Of a DNA stretch of 64,000 nucleotides, positions 33,197-44,721 are shown piece after piece. The number at the start of each line of letters is the position of its first letter. Position 1 is the stretch's first letter. The stretch covers positions 620,001-684,000 of the forward strand of contig LODT01000031.1 of assembly GCA_001606155.1 (NCBI GenBank), written 5' to 3'. The notes beneath the pieces were generated by a model. The model was given only the letters and a program-made list of their open reading frames with translations, searched no databases and was not told the origin of the DNA. This DNA is from Tieghemostelium lacteum (Eukaryota > Evosea > Eumycetozoa > Dictyosteliales > Raperosteliaceae). Made by a program: the position numbers and the translations under genes.

Positions 33197-33985
33197 TTAA
33201 ATGAATCTGTTACCCAAGAGTTGGTCTGGGAGATTAGTTCTCTTGTATTTCATGGTTTGGGATGGAGTTGAACATGCAGATGGGAGATAGAACATAGCTT
33301 CATTGTAACCGTTATCATAGTCAAAGTAGTTGCTAATGGATACACCTGGAGTGGATTGATTGTTGTTTTCAGTGTTGATGGAAACGATAGCACAACCTTC
33401 ATCATCATATAAGACTTCAGAGGTGGTTAAAGCTTCTTTTAAGATGAAAGTAGCAACATCAAATTTACCAATACGAGCATAACCACCTTTGGTCATGTTA
33501 CTCCATGGAAGACCTGTTGGAATTTTGTATGTTAATGCAGCTTCAGTGCATGTGGTTTGGTTATTGGCATCAACAGAGAGATAGTATTCAGTTTGGTTTT
33601 GACCAAAGGCAACAACTTGACCTCTGTAAATACTTCCGTTTTCTACAATTTCATACTATATGTTAAATATATATTGTTTTGTGTATTAAAGGGGAGTTGA
33701 GTGTGGTGGGATGTTTTAAAAAAATTTTTTATATTAATATCTTAATCGATTTGGATATGAGATTTTGAAATTGAAACATACAGCAACAAATAATCTTTGA
33801 CCTTTGTAATCAATGGTGGTGAATGATGATTCAACAAATGATTCTTGTTCAGTGGCAGATACAGCAATATCGTAACCAACAATACCAACAAATGCTGTTA
33901 AACCAGCATCATCATATTGACAATCTTTGGCAACACAAACACCTAAAACTAATAAAGAAAAAATTAAAACTTGTGTATATTTCAT
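33197..33985 (-). CDS. Secreted protein, possibly ependymin-like
   Basis: Exon 1 is 33782-33985 and exon 2 is 33197-33655; the GTATGT donor and ATAG acceptor keep frame, giving 220 residues. A signal peptide (MKYTQVLIFSLLVLGVCVAK) is followed by a single domain with TIDYKGQRLFV, EYYLSVDANNQTTC and SNYFDYDNGYNEAMFYLPSAC. A D-x-x-x-Q-R strand followed by a strand with x-x-C-T and a final Cys recalls ependymin-related proteins, a lipid-binding beta fold found in animals and some amoebae. The match is weak. Several N-x-T/S sites suggest N-glycosylation. It converges on GPI8 with 75 bases between stops. Confidence 0.75.
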
Positions 33986-34390
33986 TGTAAATTATCTCTA
34001 ATTTTGTATGTGAAATGATATTTTAAAAAAAAAAAATATTTACTAGTTTTCTCATTATTTTTAGATATTTTACACAATTGAAAACCAACACTGGTAATAT
34101 GTATCAGGTCGGAAAATATTAATTTTCTATCCTAGAAATTTTTTTTTAATTAGATTTTAGATTAGTACAACCCTTAAAATCAAAGATATATATCCAGATA
34201 TAAATTAAATTATAACTATTATTGTATTATTTGTTTTTTATAAAATCTTATAAGATTCATTCTAGAATGGAATATGATCAGAGGATTTAAAGATCAGAGT
34301 GAGAGTGTAACTGACTTTATAAATCTTTTTTTTTTTTTTATTTTCATTTTGGTAATATAATCTATTAGATATTGGATTGGTGTATTAATA
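33986..34390. other. Divergent intergenic region
   Basis: AT-rich, with A and T runs. It holds the upstream regions of the secreted-protein gene and the HAD phosphatase gene. No open frame or RNA signal is seen. Confidence 0.5.
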
Positions 34391-35459
34391 ATGATAAGTA
34401 ACAAAAATACAGCAACATCATTGGATTTGAATATAGGGTTAAGAGATGATGTTATAAAATCTATAAAAACATTTATATTTGATGCAGATGGTGTGTTGTT
34501 TAATACCACTAAACCAGTTGAAGGTGCTGCTGAGACTTTAAAATCTTTACGTGCACTTGGAAAGAATATTAGATTTGTTACCAATAATAGTACAAAGACT
34601 AGACAACAGTTTCTTGATAAATTAGTTGGAATGGGTTTTGAATGTTATATTGTAAATATATGATTTATTAAAAGATTTTGATGAAATAATAGGTATACTT
34701 ATACTGTAATGTGAATGGTAGGATGAAGTATATGGATCATCGTATGGTGCAGGCTACTATTTAAAATCTATAAAATATGATAAAAAAGTTTTTATCATTG
34801 GTGAACAGGGTTTAGAGAAAGAACTTCTCTCACAAGATATCAAAATTGTAAAATATGAAGACACTGTAAATTTCACTGCTATTAAACCTGGAATTGAAAA
34901 TGTGGAACATATTGAGATTGATAATGAAATTGGTGCTGTTGTTATGGGTATGGATACAGCAATCTCCTATCAAAAACTAGTTTATGGTCATAAAGTATTG
35001 GTTGAGAATAAGGATACAATGTTTATAGCTACTAATACTGATGCTACTTATCCTGTAAAGGTTGGTATATACACATAAATAGAGTATTGATATACATGTG
35101 TACTAATATTAGGTATTCTATAGAATAATAAAACATTGATTGGATCAGGATCATTATTGGCAATATTAATAAATTCTACAGGTAGACAACCAGTAGTTAT
35201 TGGGAAACCTGAACCACTGTTATTAGATCTTATTATTGAAAGAGATCAACTGAAAAGAGAGGAAACATGTATGATTGGTGACAGACTTGATACCGATATA
35301 CTATTTGGAATCAGAGGAAATATTAAAACCATGTTAGTGTATACTGGTATCGAAAAAGAACAAAGTATCCTAGATCGTAAAAAGAATGCTGAATCTGATT
35401 CGAATTTATATCTACCAAATTATACAATCTCTTCAATAGGTAATCTATTTCAGAAATAA
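34391..35459 (+). CDS. HAD-family phosphatase (phosphoglycolate/4-nitrophenyl phosphatase type)
   Basis: Three exons (34391-34651, 34722-35054, 35124-35459) give 309 residues. The HAD motifs are in order: FDADGVLF (nucleophile Asp), FVTNNSTKTR (motif II), KPEP with the motif III Lys, and GDRLDTDILFG (motif IV). The C2-type cap lies between motifs II and III and includes ATNTDATYP just before intron 2. For that intron I chose the GTAAAG donor; a GTTGGT donor four codons' phase-compatible distance downstream would add two residues. The family dephosphorylates 2-phosphoglycolate, pyridoxal phosphate or glycerol phosphate; the exact substrate cannot be read from sequence. Confidence 0.88.
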
Positions 35460-35520
35460 ATTTGGTTAGCTTAAAAGTGAAATGTGGAGGTGTGTTTTTT
35501 TTTTATTTTTGTTTTTACAA

Positions 35521-37449
35521 ATGAGTGCTGTTCAACGTTTTTCCAAAGAGCCTGGAGAAACAGTAGTATTGAGAGCAAATACCAAATATAGTGATAAAGT
35601 AGGAACTTTATTTTATACTAGTTTGAGATTAGTATGGGTAAATCAGACACAACATGAACCCACTGTACAATTTAGATTACCAGAAATAAAGAGTCAATTT
35701 GTTAGTACTCCAAAGAGTGCTAGAGCTTTGATTAGACTGTTTGTTAAAGATTCAACAGTAAATTCAGAGGCATTGAATGAATATATATTTGAATTTATAC
35801 ATCCTAGTAAAGCTAGAGAGGAACTTAATTTATTTAGAGACAAGATTGCAACTATTGTTGAACCTGTTACTTCTAGTACCAGTACAACAACTTCACCAAC
35901 CTCCACATCACCTAACATAACATCTTCAACTTCATCTACAACTTCTACAACTACTACCACCACCACATCAAGTACCTCATCTAAAACCACTGAAAAACCA
36001 GCGGTTCCACAAAACCCCTATTTATCACAACTCAAACAACCTACCATCTCTGAACAACAGATTAAACAACGTGTTACACTACTTGCATCCAATCCCGAGT
36101 TAAAAGAGGTTTTTGATAGTTTAGTTGGTAAAAAGGTAATTTCAGAAACTGATTTTTGGGAGTCTAGAAAAGGTCTTTTAAAAAATGATGCTTCGAGATC
36201 TGATAAACAGAGTATAGGTATGCCTTCGAATCTCTTATCTGATGTCAGACCTACTACAGATTCACAGAGTAATCAGCTGAAATATCGTCTAACTCCTACT
36301 GTTATTCACCAGATTTTCATTCAGTATCCAGCAGTAGAGAAGGCTTATAAAGCCAATGTTCCCACCAAGATTAGTGAACAAGATTTTTGGAAAAAGTATA
36401 TAATGTCACAACATTTTCATCGTAATAGAGGTAACCAGGCTACAGCACCTTCAGGTGACGATGATCTCTTTTCAAGATATGATACAGACGAATGGAGAGA
36501 AATCAAGATTCTCAAGAGAAAGATTGAAGATATCAACCCTCTACTTGACATCTCCGCAACAGAGGGTGAGAAAGAAGCTGGATATGGCGTTATTATTGAC
36601 CAAAGCCAAAATCCAGATAAATTAGAAAAAGTTTTACCACTTTTGAGAAAGTTTAATAGACACAGTTCATTGGTGTTAGGGGCAACGGATATCAGCCAAC
36701 AACAAGAACATCAAGCAACTAAAAAAACAAAATACGATAATTCAGATAAATATAAGCTTTTGGAGATCAATAAAAAGATCTTGGGAGAGCATATTGAAAA
36801 CAAGGAGTTGGAGAATGAAAATACACCTCAACTCCCAACTTTGAAAATACTAGATCAGAAGAGATACTTTGAGGGTGCTAATGCAGGTGGACCTTCACAA
36901 TTTACAATGGAGAGTAAACAACAACTGACAGAGATGTTTCAGAAACAGTATAGTAAACTTCAACAACAAGGATGTAGTTTCTCAATTGTTAATCAGAAAC
37001 CTGTAACACCGGTACTAAGTGCTAGTAATAGTAATAGTAGTAATGTACCTTTAAATCCTATTTTACAAGAGATTCAAAGTCAATCTACGGGATCTGCAGG
37101 TACCAAGACTCAATCAGACGAATACAATCTCAAAGATGGTCCATTTAAAACTGATTTTTATCATACTTTTAGAACTAGTAATGAACTACTTCGTCACTTT
37201 TGGGCAACTACTTATACACCTGGTAGAGGTGCTCCACCAACACCCCAACAAATTGAAAAGAATACTAAACTCTGTGATGCCATATCCAAGCACTATGACA
37301 TTCTAGAAAACAAAAAAAAATCCTTAATTTCAAGTAACAAGAATAATCAGGCTTCTCTATTTTTATCCATTTTGGAGAGTTTGAATAAGTCCATTGAAAA
37401 AGGTAATTCAACTATATTGTCCACATCTTCTAGTCACAAGTTAGGTTAA
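35521..37449 (+). CDS. TFIIH subunit p62/Tfb1 (GTF2H1)
   Basis: One exon of 642 residues from the ATG at 35521; an in-frame ATG at 35482 would add a hydrophobic 13-residue leader that the family lacks, so I prefer the inner start. Residues 1-115 form the PH domain (TLFYTSLRLVWVN). After a Thr/Ser run, two BSD domains follow (EVFDSLVGKKVISETDFWES and AYKANVPTKISEQDFWKKY). The C-terminal DFYHTFRTSNELLRHFW and the ISKHYDILE segment are also conserved. The subunit is part of the TFIIH core used in transcription initiation and nucleotide excision repair in the nucleus. Confidence 0.93.
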   Translation: MSAVQRFSKEPGETVVLRANTKYSDKVGTLFYTSLRLVWVNQTQHEPTVQFRLPEIKSQFVSTPKSARALIRLFVKDSTVNSEALNEYIFEFIHPSKAREELNLFRDKIATIVEPVTSSTSTTTSPTSTSPNITSSTSSTTSTTTTTTTSSTSSKTTEKPAVPQNPYLSQLKQPTISEQQIKQRVTLLASNPELKEVFDSLVGKKVISETDFWESRKGLLKNDASRSDKQSIGMPSNLLSDVRPTTDSQSNQLKYRLTPTVIHQIFIQYPAVEKAYKANVPTKISEQDFWKKYIMSQHFHRNRGNQATAPSGDDDLFSRYDTDEWREIKILKRKIEDINPLLDISATEGEKEAGYGVIIDQSQNPDKLEKVLPLLRKFNRHSSLVLGATDISQQQEHQATKKTKYDNSDKYKLLEINKKILGEHIENKELENENTPQLPTLKILDQKRYFEGANAGGPSQFTMESKQQLTEMFQKQYSKLQQQGCSFSIVNQKPVTPVLSASNSNSSNVPLNPILQEIQSQSTGSAGTKTQSDEYNLKDGPFKTDFYHTFRTSNELLRHFWATTYTPGRGAPPTPQQIEKNTKLCDAISKHYDILENKKKSLISSNKNNQASLFLSILESLNKSIEKGNSTILSTSSSHKLG

Positions 37450-37825
37450 GATATTTCAGATCTTGTACTTAAAAAAAAAAAAACTGAATCAGATTCCCGA
37501 TTTTGCGACTCTAGAGGCTAGAAAATAAAACATTTTTTTTTTTTCTAAATTGTTTTTTATTTAAAACTAATTCATTGTCAAATATATTATATTAATATAT
37601 TTATTATATAATCTCCACATTTGTGTTTTTGATTTGATTTGATTATTTTATTTTTTTTTTGTGTGGTTTTTTTTATTTTCATTTTAATTTTATTTTTAGG
37701 GAAATACATTTGTTAGATACAAGCATATAAATACACCAGAATCAATTTTGATCCTATAGAGTATTGTAACACCTAAAATAAAGATAGGATATAGGCCCAC
37801 ATTCACAATTGGATATTAATTGGAA
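37450..37825. other. Intergenic, nothing recognised
   Basis: AT-rich upstream region of the MST kinase gene with long T runs. A short GC-richer piece just after the p62 stop (about 37488-37520) shows no tRNA-like fold. Confidence 0.5.
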
Positions 37826-40800
37826 ATGATGGAAGAGAATAATAATGATCCAATGAAATTACCAGAGGGTATCAGAGATCCATCAGTGGAATTTGAATTA
37901 CTGGAATCACTTGGTAAAGGTAGCTTTGGTGCAGTACACAAAGCTAGATACAAGAAGAATGGTCATATATATGCAGTAAAACTAGTACCTGTAAATGAGG
38001 ATTTTCAAGAGATTCTCAAAGAAATCAATATTATGAAACAATGTAAATCAAAATATATTGTTCAATACTATGGAAACTATTTTAAAGATGAAACATGTTG
38101 GGTAAATATAGAAACAAAATACAAACATCTCTTTTTAAAAGTGCCCAACAAACTAACACACTTTTAAAATACCACAAAAAAAACAAAAAATAGTGTATAT
38201 TATATATATATATATAGATTATAATGGAATATTGTGCGATGGGATCCATTAGTGATATGATGAATATAACAGATAATATATTAAATGAAGAACAGATTGC
38301 ATTAGTTTGTTATAGTACATTACAGGGATTGTACTATCTTCACAAGAACAGTAAGATACATAGAGATATTAAACCAGGTAATATATTAGTAACAGCATCA
38401 GGTGAATGTAAACTAGCTGATTTTGGTGTCAGTGGTCAATTGTCAGAGAGAACTAGAAAGAGAAATACAGTTATTGGAACACCATTCTTTTTGGCACCTG
38501 AAGTCATTCAAGAAGAAGGGTATGATCATAAGGCTGATATATGGGCACTGGGTATATCCGCTATTGAAATGGCTGAGTTTAACCCACCTTATTATGATTT
38601 ACATCCTATGCGTGTACTATTTATGATACCCACAAGCCCAAGTCCAACTCTTAAAGACCCTAGTAAATGGTCTTTTGAATTTTCAGATTTTCTAAAATTA
38701 TGTCTTGCCAAAGAACAGTCTCAAAGACCTTCTGCAAAAGATCTCTTGAAACATCCATTTTTTGAAAAGAAACTTCGTGGTAGTTTTGTAATGAAATCTC
38801 TCTCTGATACAGCACATCAAATCATTGGTCACTATGGTGGACGTGAACAATCTATTAAAGCTGCTGCCGAGAGAAAAGCAAAAAGATCAGGTTCTCCAAA
38901 TTTCAAACAAGCTGGTCATGTTGATGATCCGGATGATTCTGATGAAGAAGATCTCTTAGAGAAAAATAATAGAATACAACAACAAAAAGAACAACAACAA
39001 CAACAACAACAGCAACAACAACAACCACCCCAACAACAAGCTCAACAACAACAAATTCAAACTAAATCACCACCACCATCACAAAGACCATCAATTAAAA
39101 ATGATACTTCAATTAATGAATTGGATTCACTATTAAATGGTATCATTTTAAATAATAATACTAATAGTAATAGTAGTAGTAATAATAGTAGTAATAGATC
39201 ATCTGTAAATGGAAGTACATCATCTCAAGCCTCAACAACATCACAAAATAATTATAATAATAATAACAATAACAATAATAATAATAATAATGGAAGAGTT
39301 TCTTCACCATTTTTGAATAATAATAATAATAATCAACAACAGGTAGAAAAGACATCATCTCCAATTCAAAGTAGTATGAATTTCAATAGACAATTATCAA
39401 ATAATAGTATTCCAACATCACCAAATACCGTACCTAATAAACCTATTGAACAGAAACCTAAACAAGCTGCATCAGAACTTGATGATTTGTTAGAGGAAAT
39501 GATGAATCCATCATTTGGAAGCAAACCACGTGGACTAACACCAATAAGCTCACCACAAGTACCTAATAAGAGATTGTCAACCAATGGTCCTATACCATCA
39601 CCACAGAATATACGTGTGAATGGACAATGGAAAGGTGAGAGTGCAGGTGGTTGTGCAAATACTTCATCATGGAGAAAGAACCCACAATACCTTTTACAAG
39701 TTACTGGATCTACAAGCTCAACAATTAGAATTGCTCTCAGACAAACTGGTGAGAGATTAGTACATATTGGTTTCTATTTTGCAAAAGCTAATCAAGTTAC
39801 ATCAGATCAAGGTAGAAAGAGACTTTTATTGACTACTGAGTACCTTGTACCTGGAATTGATATAACATTCCTCAGAAACACTGAAGTCTCTGCAAAAGTA
39901 ACTATTGAACCTGGTAGTTATGTAATCATTCCAGCAACATTTGAACCAAATCAAGAAGGTACATTTGAATTGGAACTTACACCAGCCGATGTAAATCTAC
40001 GTCTGACTGAGATTACTCCAGATCGTGATTGGAAACAGTTGTACGGAAACTTTGAGTGGCGTGGAGAGACTGCTGGTGGATCATTTAGTGGTAGTTCAGC
40101 TACTTGGAAAGATAATCCCAAGTTTCATTTTGAAGTTCCTTCACCACAGGGTGCCAACATTACAGTGGTGCTAAGTAAACAATCGGATATACCCAAAGAG
40201 ACATATATTGGCTTCTATATATTTAAAACCAATCCTCAAGATAAGACTATTTGTCCATATATTTATTTGACTGCTGCCAATTTAGTTTCAAAAACTAATT
40301 TCCTTAACGGACACGAAGTTATTCACAATCAACAACTTGCACAGGGTACTTATATTATCATACCTTGCACTTATGATGCTAGACAGGAAGGTCATTTCTC
40401 AGTTCAAGTCTATTCCGACCAGATTATCAACAACATTGAGTTGACTGATCGTATTGTAACCAAACGTGATGAATGGAAGGGATTGAGTGCTGGTGGATGT
40501 CTTAATCACAGTACCTGGAGAAACAATCCACAGTATCTCATTAGTAATAACTCTCCATCACAGGCATGTAAAGTCACTATAATGCTGGAACAATTGGAGA
40601 AAACCGATCAACAGGCTTTACCATTTGTTGGATTCTATGTAGCTAAAGCTCCACAATATCAACAGACAAAGAAAGTCTATGCACTGACACCAAAAGACAT
40701 TGTAGGTAACACTGAGTTTATCAATGACTATCAAGTACATTTTACATGTCAGTTAGAACCTCAATCCAGTTTAGTTGTAATCCCAAGTTCTTTTACACCC

Positions 40801-41262
40801 GGTGTAGAATATCCATTTAATTTCCGTGTTGCTACCAGTCATCATCAGACACAAGTCACTAAACTTCCAGACTGGTTCCAAAAGAAACTTATTGGTGAGT
40901 GGAAAGGCTCATCATGTGGTGGAAGATACTCCAATACCAGTAGTTCTTGGACATTGAATCCAAGATTCCACTTTAATCTACTCCGTTCCTCCGGTGGTAG
41001 ATTTGTAATTGTACTACAACAATCTGAAAAACCTGTAAATTATAATGGCATTGGTTTCTATTATTTCAAAACTCTACCTGATGGCACCATGAAAGAACTA
41101 ATTGTAAAGAGTGGTTTTGTATGTGGTAGAGAAATTGTCGTCGAAGGTTCATCACAAGAGTCGGTAAATGGTATCATTTTACCTGCAACTTTTGAACCTG
41201 GTATTCCAGATACTTTTAATATAACTATTTATTCTGAAAATGAATTTGAATTTAGTTCATAA
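37826..41262 (+). CDS. STE20/MST (Hippo-type) kinase with four calpain D-III repeats
   Basis: Two exons, 37826-38101 and 38218-41262, give 1,106 residues. The kinase domain (about 23-275) has LGKGSFGAVHKA, the VAIK-type Lys in YAVKLV, HRDIKPGNIL, ADFGVSGQL, and GTPFFLAPEV, all typical of MST/Hippo kinases. A Gln- and Asn-rich linker follows (about 360-500). From about 558 come four copies of a roughly 140-residue domain, each opening with a W-K-G-x-S/T-A-G-G pattern (about 560, 702, 842 and 984) and the N-P-x-F/Y strand of calpain domain III. The usual MST SARAH domain is absent. D-III domains bind acidic lipids or calcium, so the tail may recruit the kinase to membranes. Confidence 0.9.
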
Positions 41263-41515
41263 TTTTCCAAAAAAAATCTATAGAAATATCAACACCACCG
41301 CCTTCCATAAAATATATATATGTTATAAATCAACACTAATACTGTAGTTTTACTATTCAGTTGTTCCACTTTATAGTTTAACTATTTTTTTCAAACAACA
41401 ACAACAACTACAACAAGAACAACAACAACAAAAATAAATAAACCTCCTCACTACATAAAGAAACTTTTGATTATATATTAATTTCAAAATTACAAATATA
41501 TTTATATTTTCAATT

Positions 41516-42774
41516 TTAATAGGATAAAATATCAGAATATTCTTTTGGTACGTCATTCATTACTAATCTTCCATCATAAGATAATGATGCAAATTGGAAA
41601 TTACTTGTACTCCATGATATATTATAAACACTATCTTCATGTTCTTCATAGATTTTAATTAATTGATCTTCATTTCTTTTGCTATAATTATATAATATGT
41701 TTATATATTAGTATCATGAAATAATTATTAAATATATATGTGGGTATAATTACTTTTTCTTTCCAGTTGGTTTGTTATTTGTATTTTCATTTTGTTGTTG
41801 AGTAGTGTTATCAGATTCGTCACTGTTACTTGTGGATATGGCTGATGAGAGTGAATATAGATTCCATAGTTTAACAGTATTGTCACTACTTGATGTTATA
41901 ATCAATTGATCATGATGTTTATTAAACTTTGCATTCCATATCCAATGATTATGTCCAGCAAATATCTTTACAGGTTCTTTAGGATGTCTGGTATCCCAAA
42001 TCTTTAATTTACCATCGTCACCTGCTGACAATATATTATATTTCTTATTTGGATTAAAGTCAATATCTCTAATATATCCTGAATGTGCTTTATCAAATGT
42101 ATGTGTTTCTCTGTTTAATTCTATATTAGTATGATTTCATTAAATGTAAGAATATTTATGTTGTATACATACTTTCCACTTTTTATATCCCAAATTCTAA
42201 TGTTATTGTCATTGGCAGTTGCTAATTGATTTGATATATTTGAGTTTATACAACCTACAGAGAGTTTAGTTAGATTTTGTCCAAAGTTTTTGAGGACTGT
42301 TGGGGAAGAGTTATCAATACCAGACCAAACTCTAATATTAGAGTCATCAAGTGACACTACATAATCTTTGCTACCTGATGGATCACAAAGTATAGGTTTA
42401 ATCATTCCTTGGTGTGGTTGTTGTGTGTCTTTAAGTTCAAATAGTTCTTTTAGACTATTTTGATTGTCAGTGTTAATCTCCCACAATGAAGATTTGAATT
42501 CTGATCCTGTATTGTATACTGTAAAGAATTGGTTGGCGTCAAATGAACTTGAGGTTATTGACCATATTTCATGTGGATGTGGTAGAATAGATAGACATTT
42601 AACACCTTCTTGTTCTCTGTATTCTAATAAACAGACTTCGTTCTCTTCTTTTAGTGCATTGGTGCCTACTAAAAATCTATTGTGATCTGGTTCTGCAACT
42701 ACATGTGATAATGATCTAGCCTTTAATGAAAGTCCATAGACATTGGTGTTACTTGATATATTAGTATTAAACAT
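41516..42774 (-). CDS. EIPR1/TSSC1-like WD40 protein
   Basis: Three exons (42173-42774, 41754-42110, 41516-41681) give 374 residues. For intron 1 only the CAG acceptor at 42111-42113 keeps frame with the GTATGT donor, yielding [20 protein letters not shown]. The protein matches EIPR1 along its length: [57 protein letters not shown] and the final [18 protein letters not shown]1 binds the EARP and GARP tethering complexes and helps endosome-to-Golgi and recycling traffic. An acidic, Gln/Asn-rich loop sits between the last two blades. Confidence 0.9.
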
Positions 42775-42876
42775 TATAATTGTGTTATTACAAATTTGTA
42801 ATTTATATCCAAATGAAAATGAAAAAAAAAAAGAGTTAAATTTGAGGGGTAAAGTTCACTATTTGGAATTAGATAT

Positions 42877-43413
42877 TTATTTAATAAATTTAAATAAACT
42901 AAATTGAATTCTTGATATTATGAATATGATTGCTAATAGAAATGCTAGAGATTTATAAGATAAATGATCTGCAAATGAGTTGATACCATCTGCCAATACC
43001 ATTCCCATGAGTTTAAGTTTACTTATGGAATGTGTCTTAAAGTCCATACACTGTTGATACTGATCACATTTCTCTTTTTGTATAGGTTTTCTAGTTGGTG
43101 AATCACATTTATTTCTAAAATAATTGTCTTTACATTCCAATACTAAACTATTTGTTTTGTGGAATTCTAAATCATATCGAGTTTCAGTCTCTTGAATGAC
43201 CAAATCAAAACAAACCAAAACTATTTTACCAATAACCAATGTAGCAGTTATTAAAATGATTGATAACACTGTGTAGTATAAATAGGTAGCTAGGTCATAT
43301 CTTGGTTTTGATTTTATAGGTATTTTTTCAAAATTGTTCTTTTTCCTATTGTGGTTAAACAGTAATATAGGACTCTGTCTATTAAATCTACGATGGACTA
43401 GATTTCTTTGCAT
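42877..43413 (-). CDS. Brl1/Brr6-family nuclear envelope protein
   Basis: One exon of 178 residues. Two membrane helices (about 48-70 and 155-172) flank a lumenal domain with the family's paired cysteines: LECKDNYFRNKC, then EKCDQYQQCM. The segments NSFADHLSYKSLAF after it also match. Brl1 and Brr6 sit at the nuclear envelope and help fuse inner and outer membranes during nuclear pore assembly in organisms with closed mitosis. It is shorter than yeast Brl1. Divergent from CDK8, with 142 bases between starts. Confidence 0.8.
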   Translation of the reverse strand: MQRNLVHRRFNRQSPILLFNHNRKKNNFEKIPIKSKPRYDLATYLYYTVLSIILITATLVIGKIVLVCFDLVIQETETRYDLEFHKTNSLVLECKDNYFRNKCDSPTRKPIQKEKCDQYQQCMDFKTHSISKLKLMGMVLADGINSFADHLSYKSLAFLLAIIFIISRIQFSLFKFIK

Positions 43414-43555
43414 AGGTATTTCTTTTTGAAATCATGAATGCAAAAATCAACTAAACTAATCAAAGTGAGAACAATGCAAACCTCGAGGTGGTGTGAAAAT
43501 CAAAAATAAATGAATTTTAGAAAAGTCAATTTATTTTTATTTTTTCTATTAGTTG

Positions 43556-44671
43556 ATGAATACGCAAAGTAATAACAATAATAACTCAACACCCATTGTA
43601 TTTACATCAACAAATAGATTAGATGTCCAAGATAAATATTTATTTAATTATGAAGTAGGTTCAGGTACCTATGGTATGGTTTACAAAGCTGATGATAAAA
43701 AGAGACCAAACAATAGAGTTGCTATCAAAAAGTTTAGATCCACAAAAGAAGGTGAAGGTCTATCACTGACAGCATGTAGAGAAATTGGGTTACTGAAAGA
43801 ACTCAGTAACGAGAATATTATTAAACTTCAGGATATATGTTTGAATCCTAAAGAGAAGTTATTGTATTTGGTATTCGACTATGCCGAATATGATCTGTTT
43901 GGTATTATAAAGTATCATAGAGAGAACCCTGGAACACCATGTACTGAACAAACTATAAAGTCGCTAATTTGGCAAGTACTTAATGGTATACATTACCTAC
44001 ATAGTCATTGGGTTATTCACAGGGACCTTAAACCTAGTAATATATTGGTAATGGGTGAAGGTAAGGATGTGGGTGTTGTAAAGATTGGTGATTTCGGGCT
44101 AGCTAGAATCTTTCAGTCACCTTTAAAACCTTTGAATGAAAATGGTGTGGTTGTTACCATTTGGTATAGATCACCTGAACTTTTACTAGGTTCTAAACAT
44201 TATACACGTGCAGTAGATATATGGGCTATTGGATGTATATTTGCTGAATTGATTACAACAAAGCCTCTATTTCCAGGAAAAGAAAAAGACCCAAAATTCC
44301 CATCACTCTACCAAGATGATCAAGTAGAGAAAATCATGAGAGTTATTGGTAAACCTACTCCTGAGATATGGCCTGATATAAAACATTTACCAGAATGGAA
44401 AAGAGTGTTACCTGTAGAAGCCTACCCTAACACTCTTGCCAAATGTGTAGGAATCGATGAAAAATCATCAGCTTATGATTTGTTAGCAAAAATGATTACT
44501 TGGGATCCTAGTAAGAGAATATCTGCTCAAGAAGCACTTGATCATCCATATTTCAAAGAACAACCTCTAGTTAATACCAATGCATTTAGTTGTTTCAAAA
44601 CCTCTTCTATTCCCTATCCACCACGAGTTTCAATCTCTACCAAAAAGAAAAGAGATTTTGATGAACAATAA
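43556..44671 (+). CDS. cdk8: Cyclin-dependent kinase 8 (Mediator kinase)
   Basis: One exon of 371 residues. The cyclin-binding helix reads SLTACREIGLL, close to the SMSACRE of CDK8. GSGTYGMVYKA, VAIKKF, HRDLKPSNILVMG and VVVTIWYRSPELLLG are present, and HYTRAVDIWAIGCIFAELIT is nearly the CDK8 consensus. As in CDK8, no phosphorylatable Thr sits at the usual T-loop place. The Mg-binding triad is DFG rather than the animal DMG. CDK8 with cyclin C forms the kinase module of Mediator and controls transcription in the nucleus. Confidence 0.92.
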   Translation: MNTQSNNNNNSTPIVFTSTNRLDVQDKYLFNYEVGSGTYGMVYKADDKKRPNNRVAIKKFRSTKEGEGLSLTACREIGLLKELSNENIIKLQDICLNPKEKLLYLVFDYAEYDLFGIIKYHRENPGTPCTEQTIKSLIWQVLNGIHYLHSHWVIHRDLKPSNILVMGEGKDVGVVKIGDFGLARIFQSPLKPLNENGVVVTIWYRSPELLLGSKHYTRAVDIWAIGCIFAELITTKPLFPGKEKDPKFPSLYQDDQVEKIMRVIGKPTPEIWPDIKHLPEWKRVLPVEAYPNTLAKCVGIDEKSSAYDLLAKMITWDPSKRISAQEALDHPYFKEQPLVNTNAFSCFKTSSIPYPPRVSISTKKKRDFDEQ

Positions 44672-44721
44672 TAAGTATAATAAAACACCCCTTTTGTATA
44701 TATTCTGTAAAATGTAAAACT

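Noticed and set aside
37488-37525. GC-richer piece after the p62 stop
   Set aside because: Too short and without tRNA, snRNA or terminator features.
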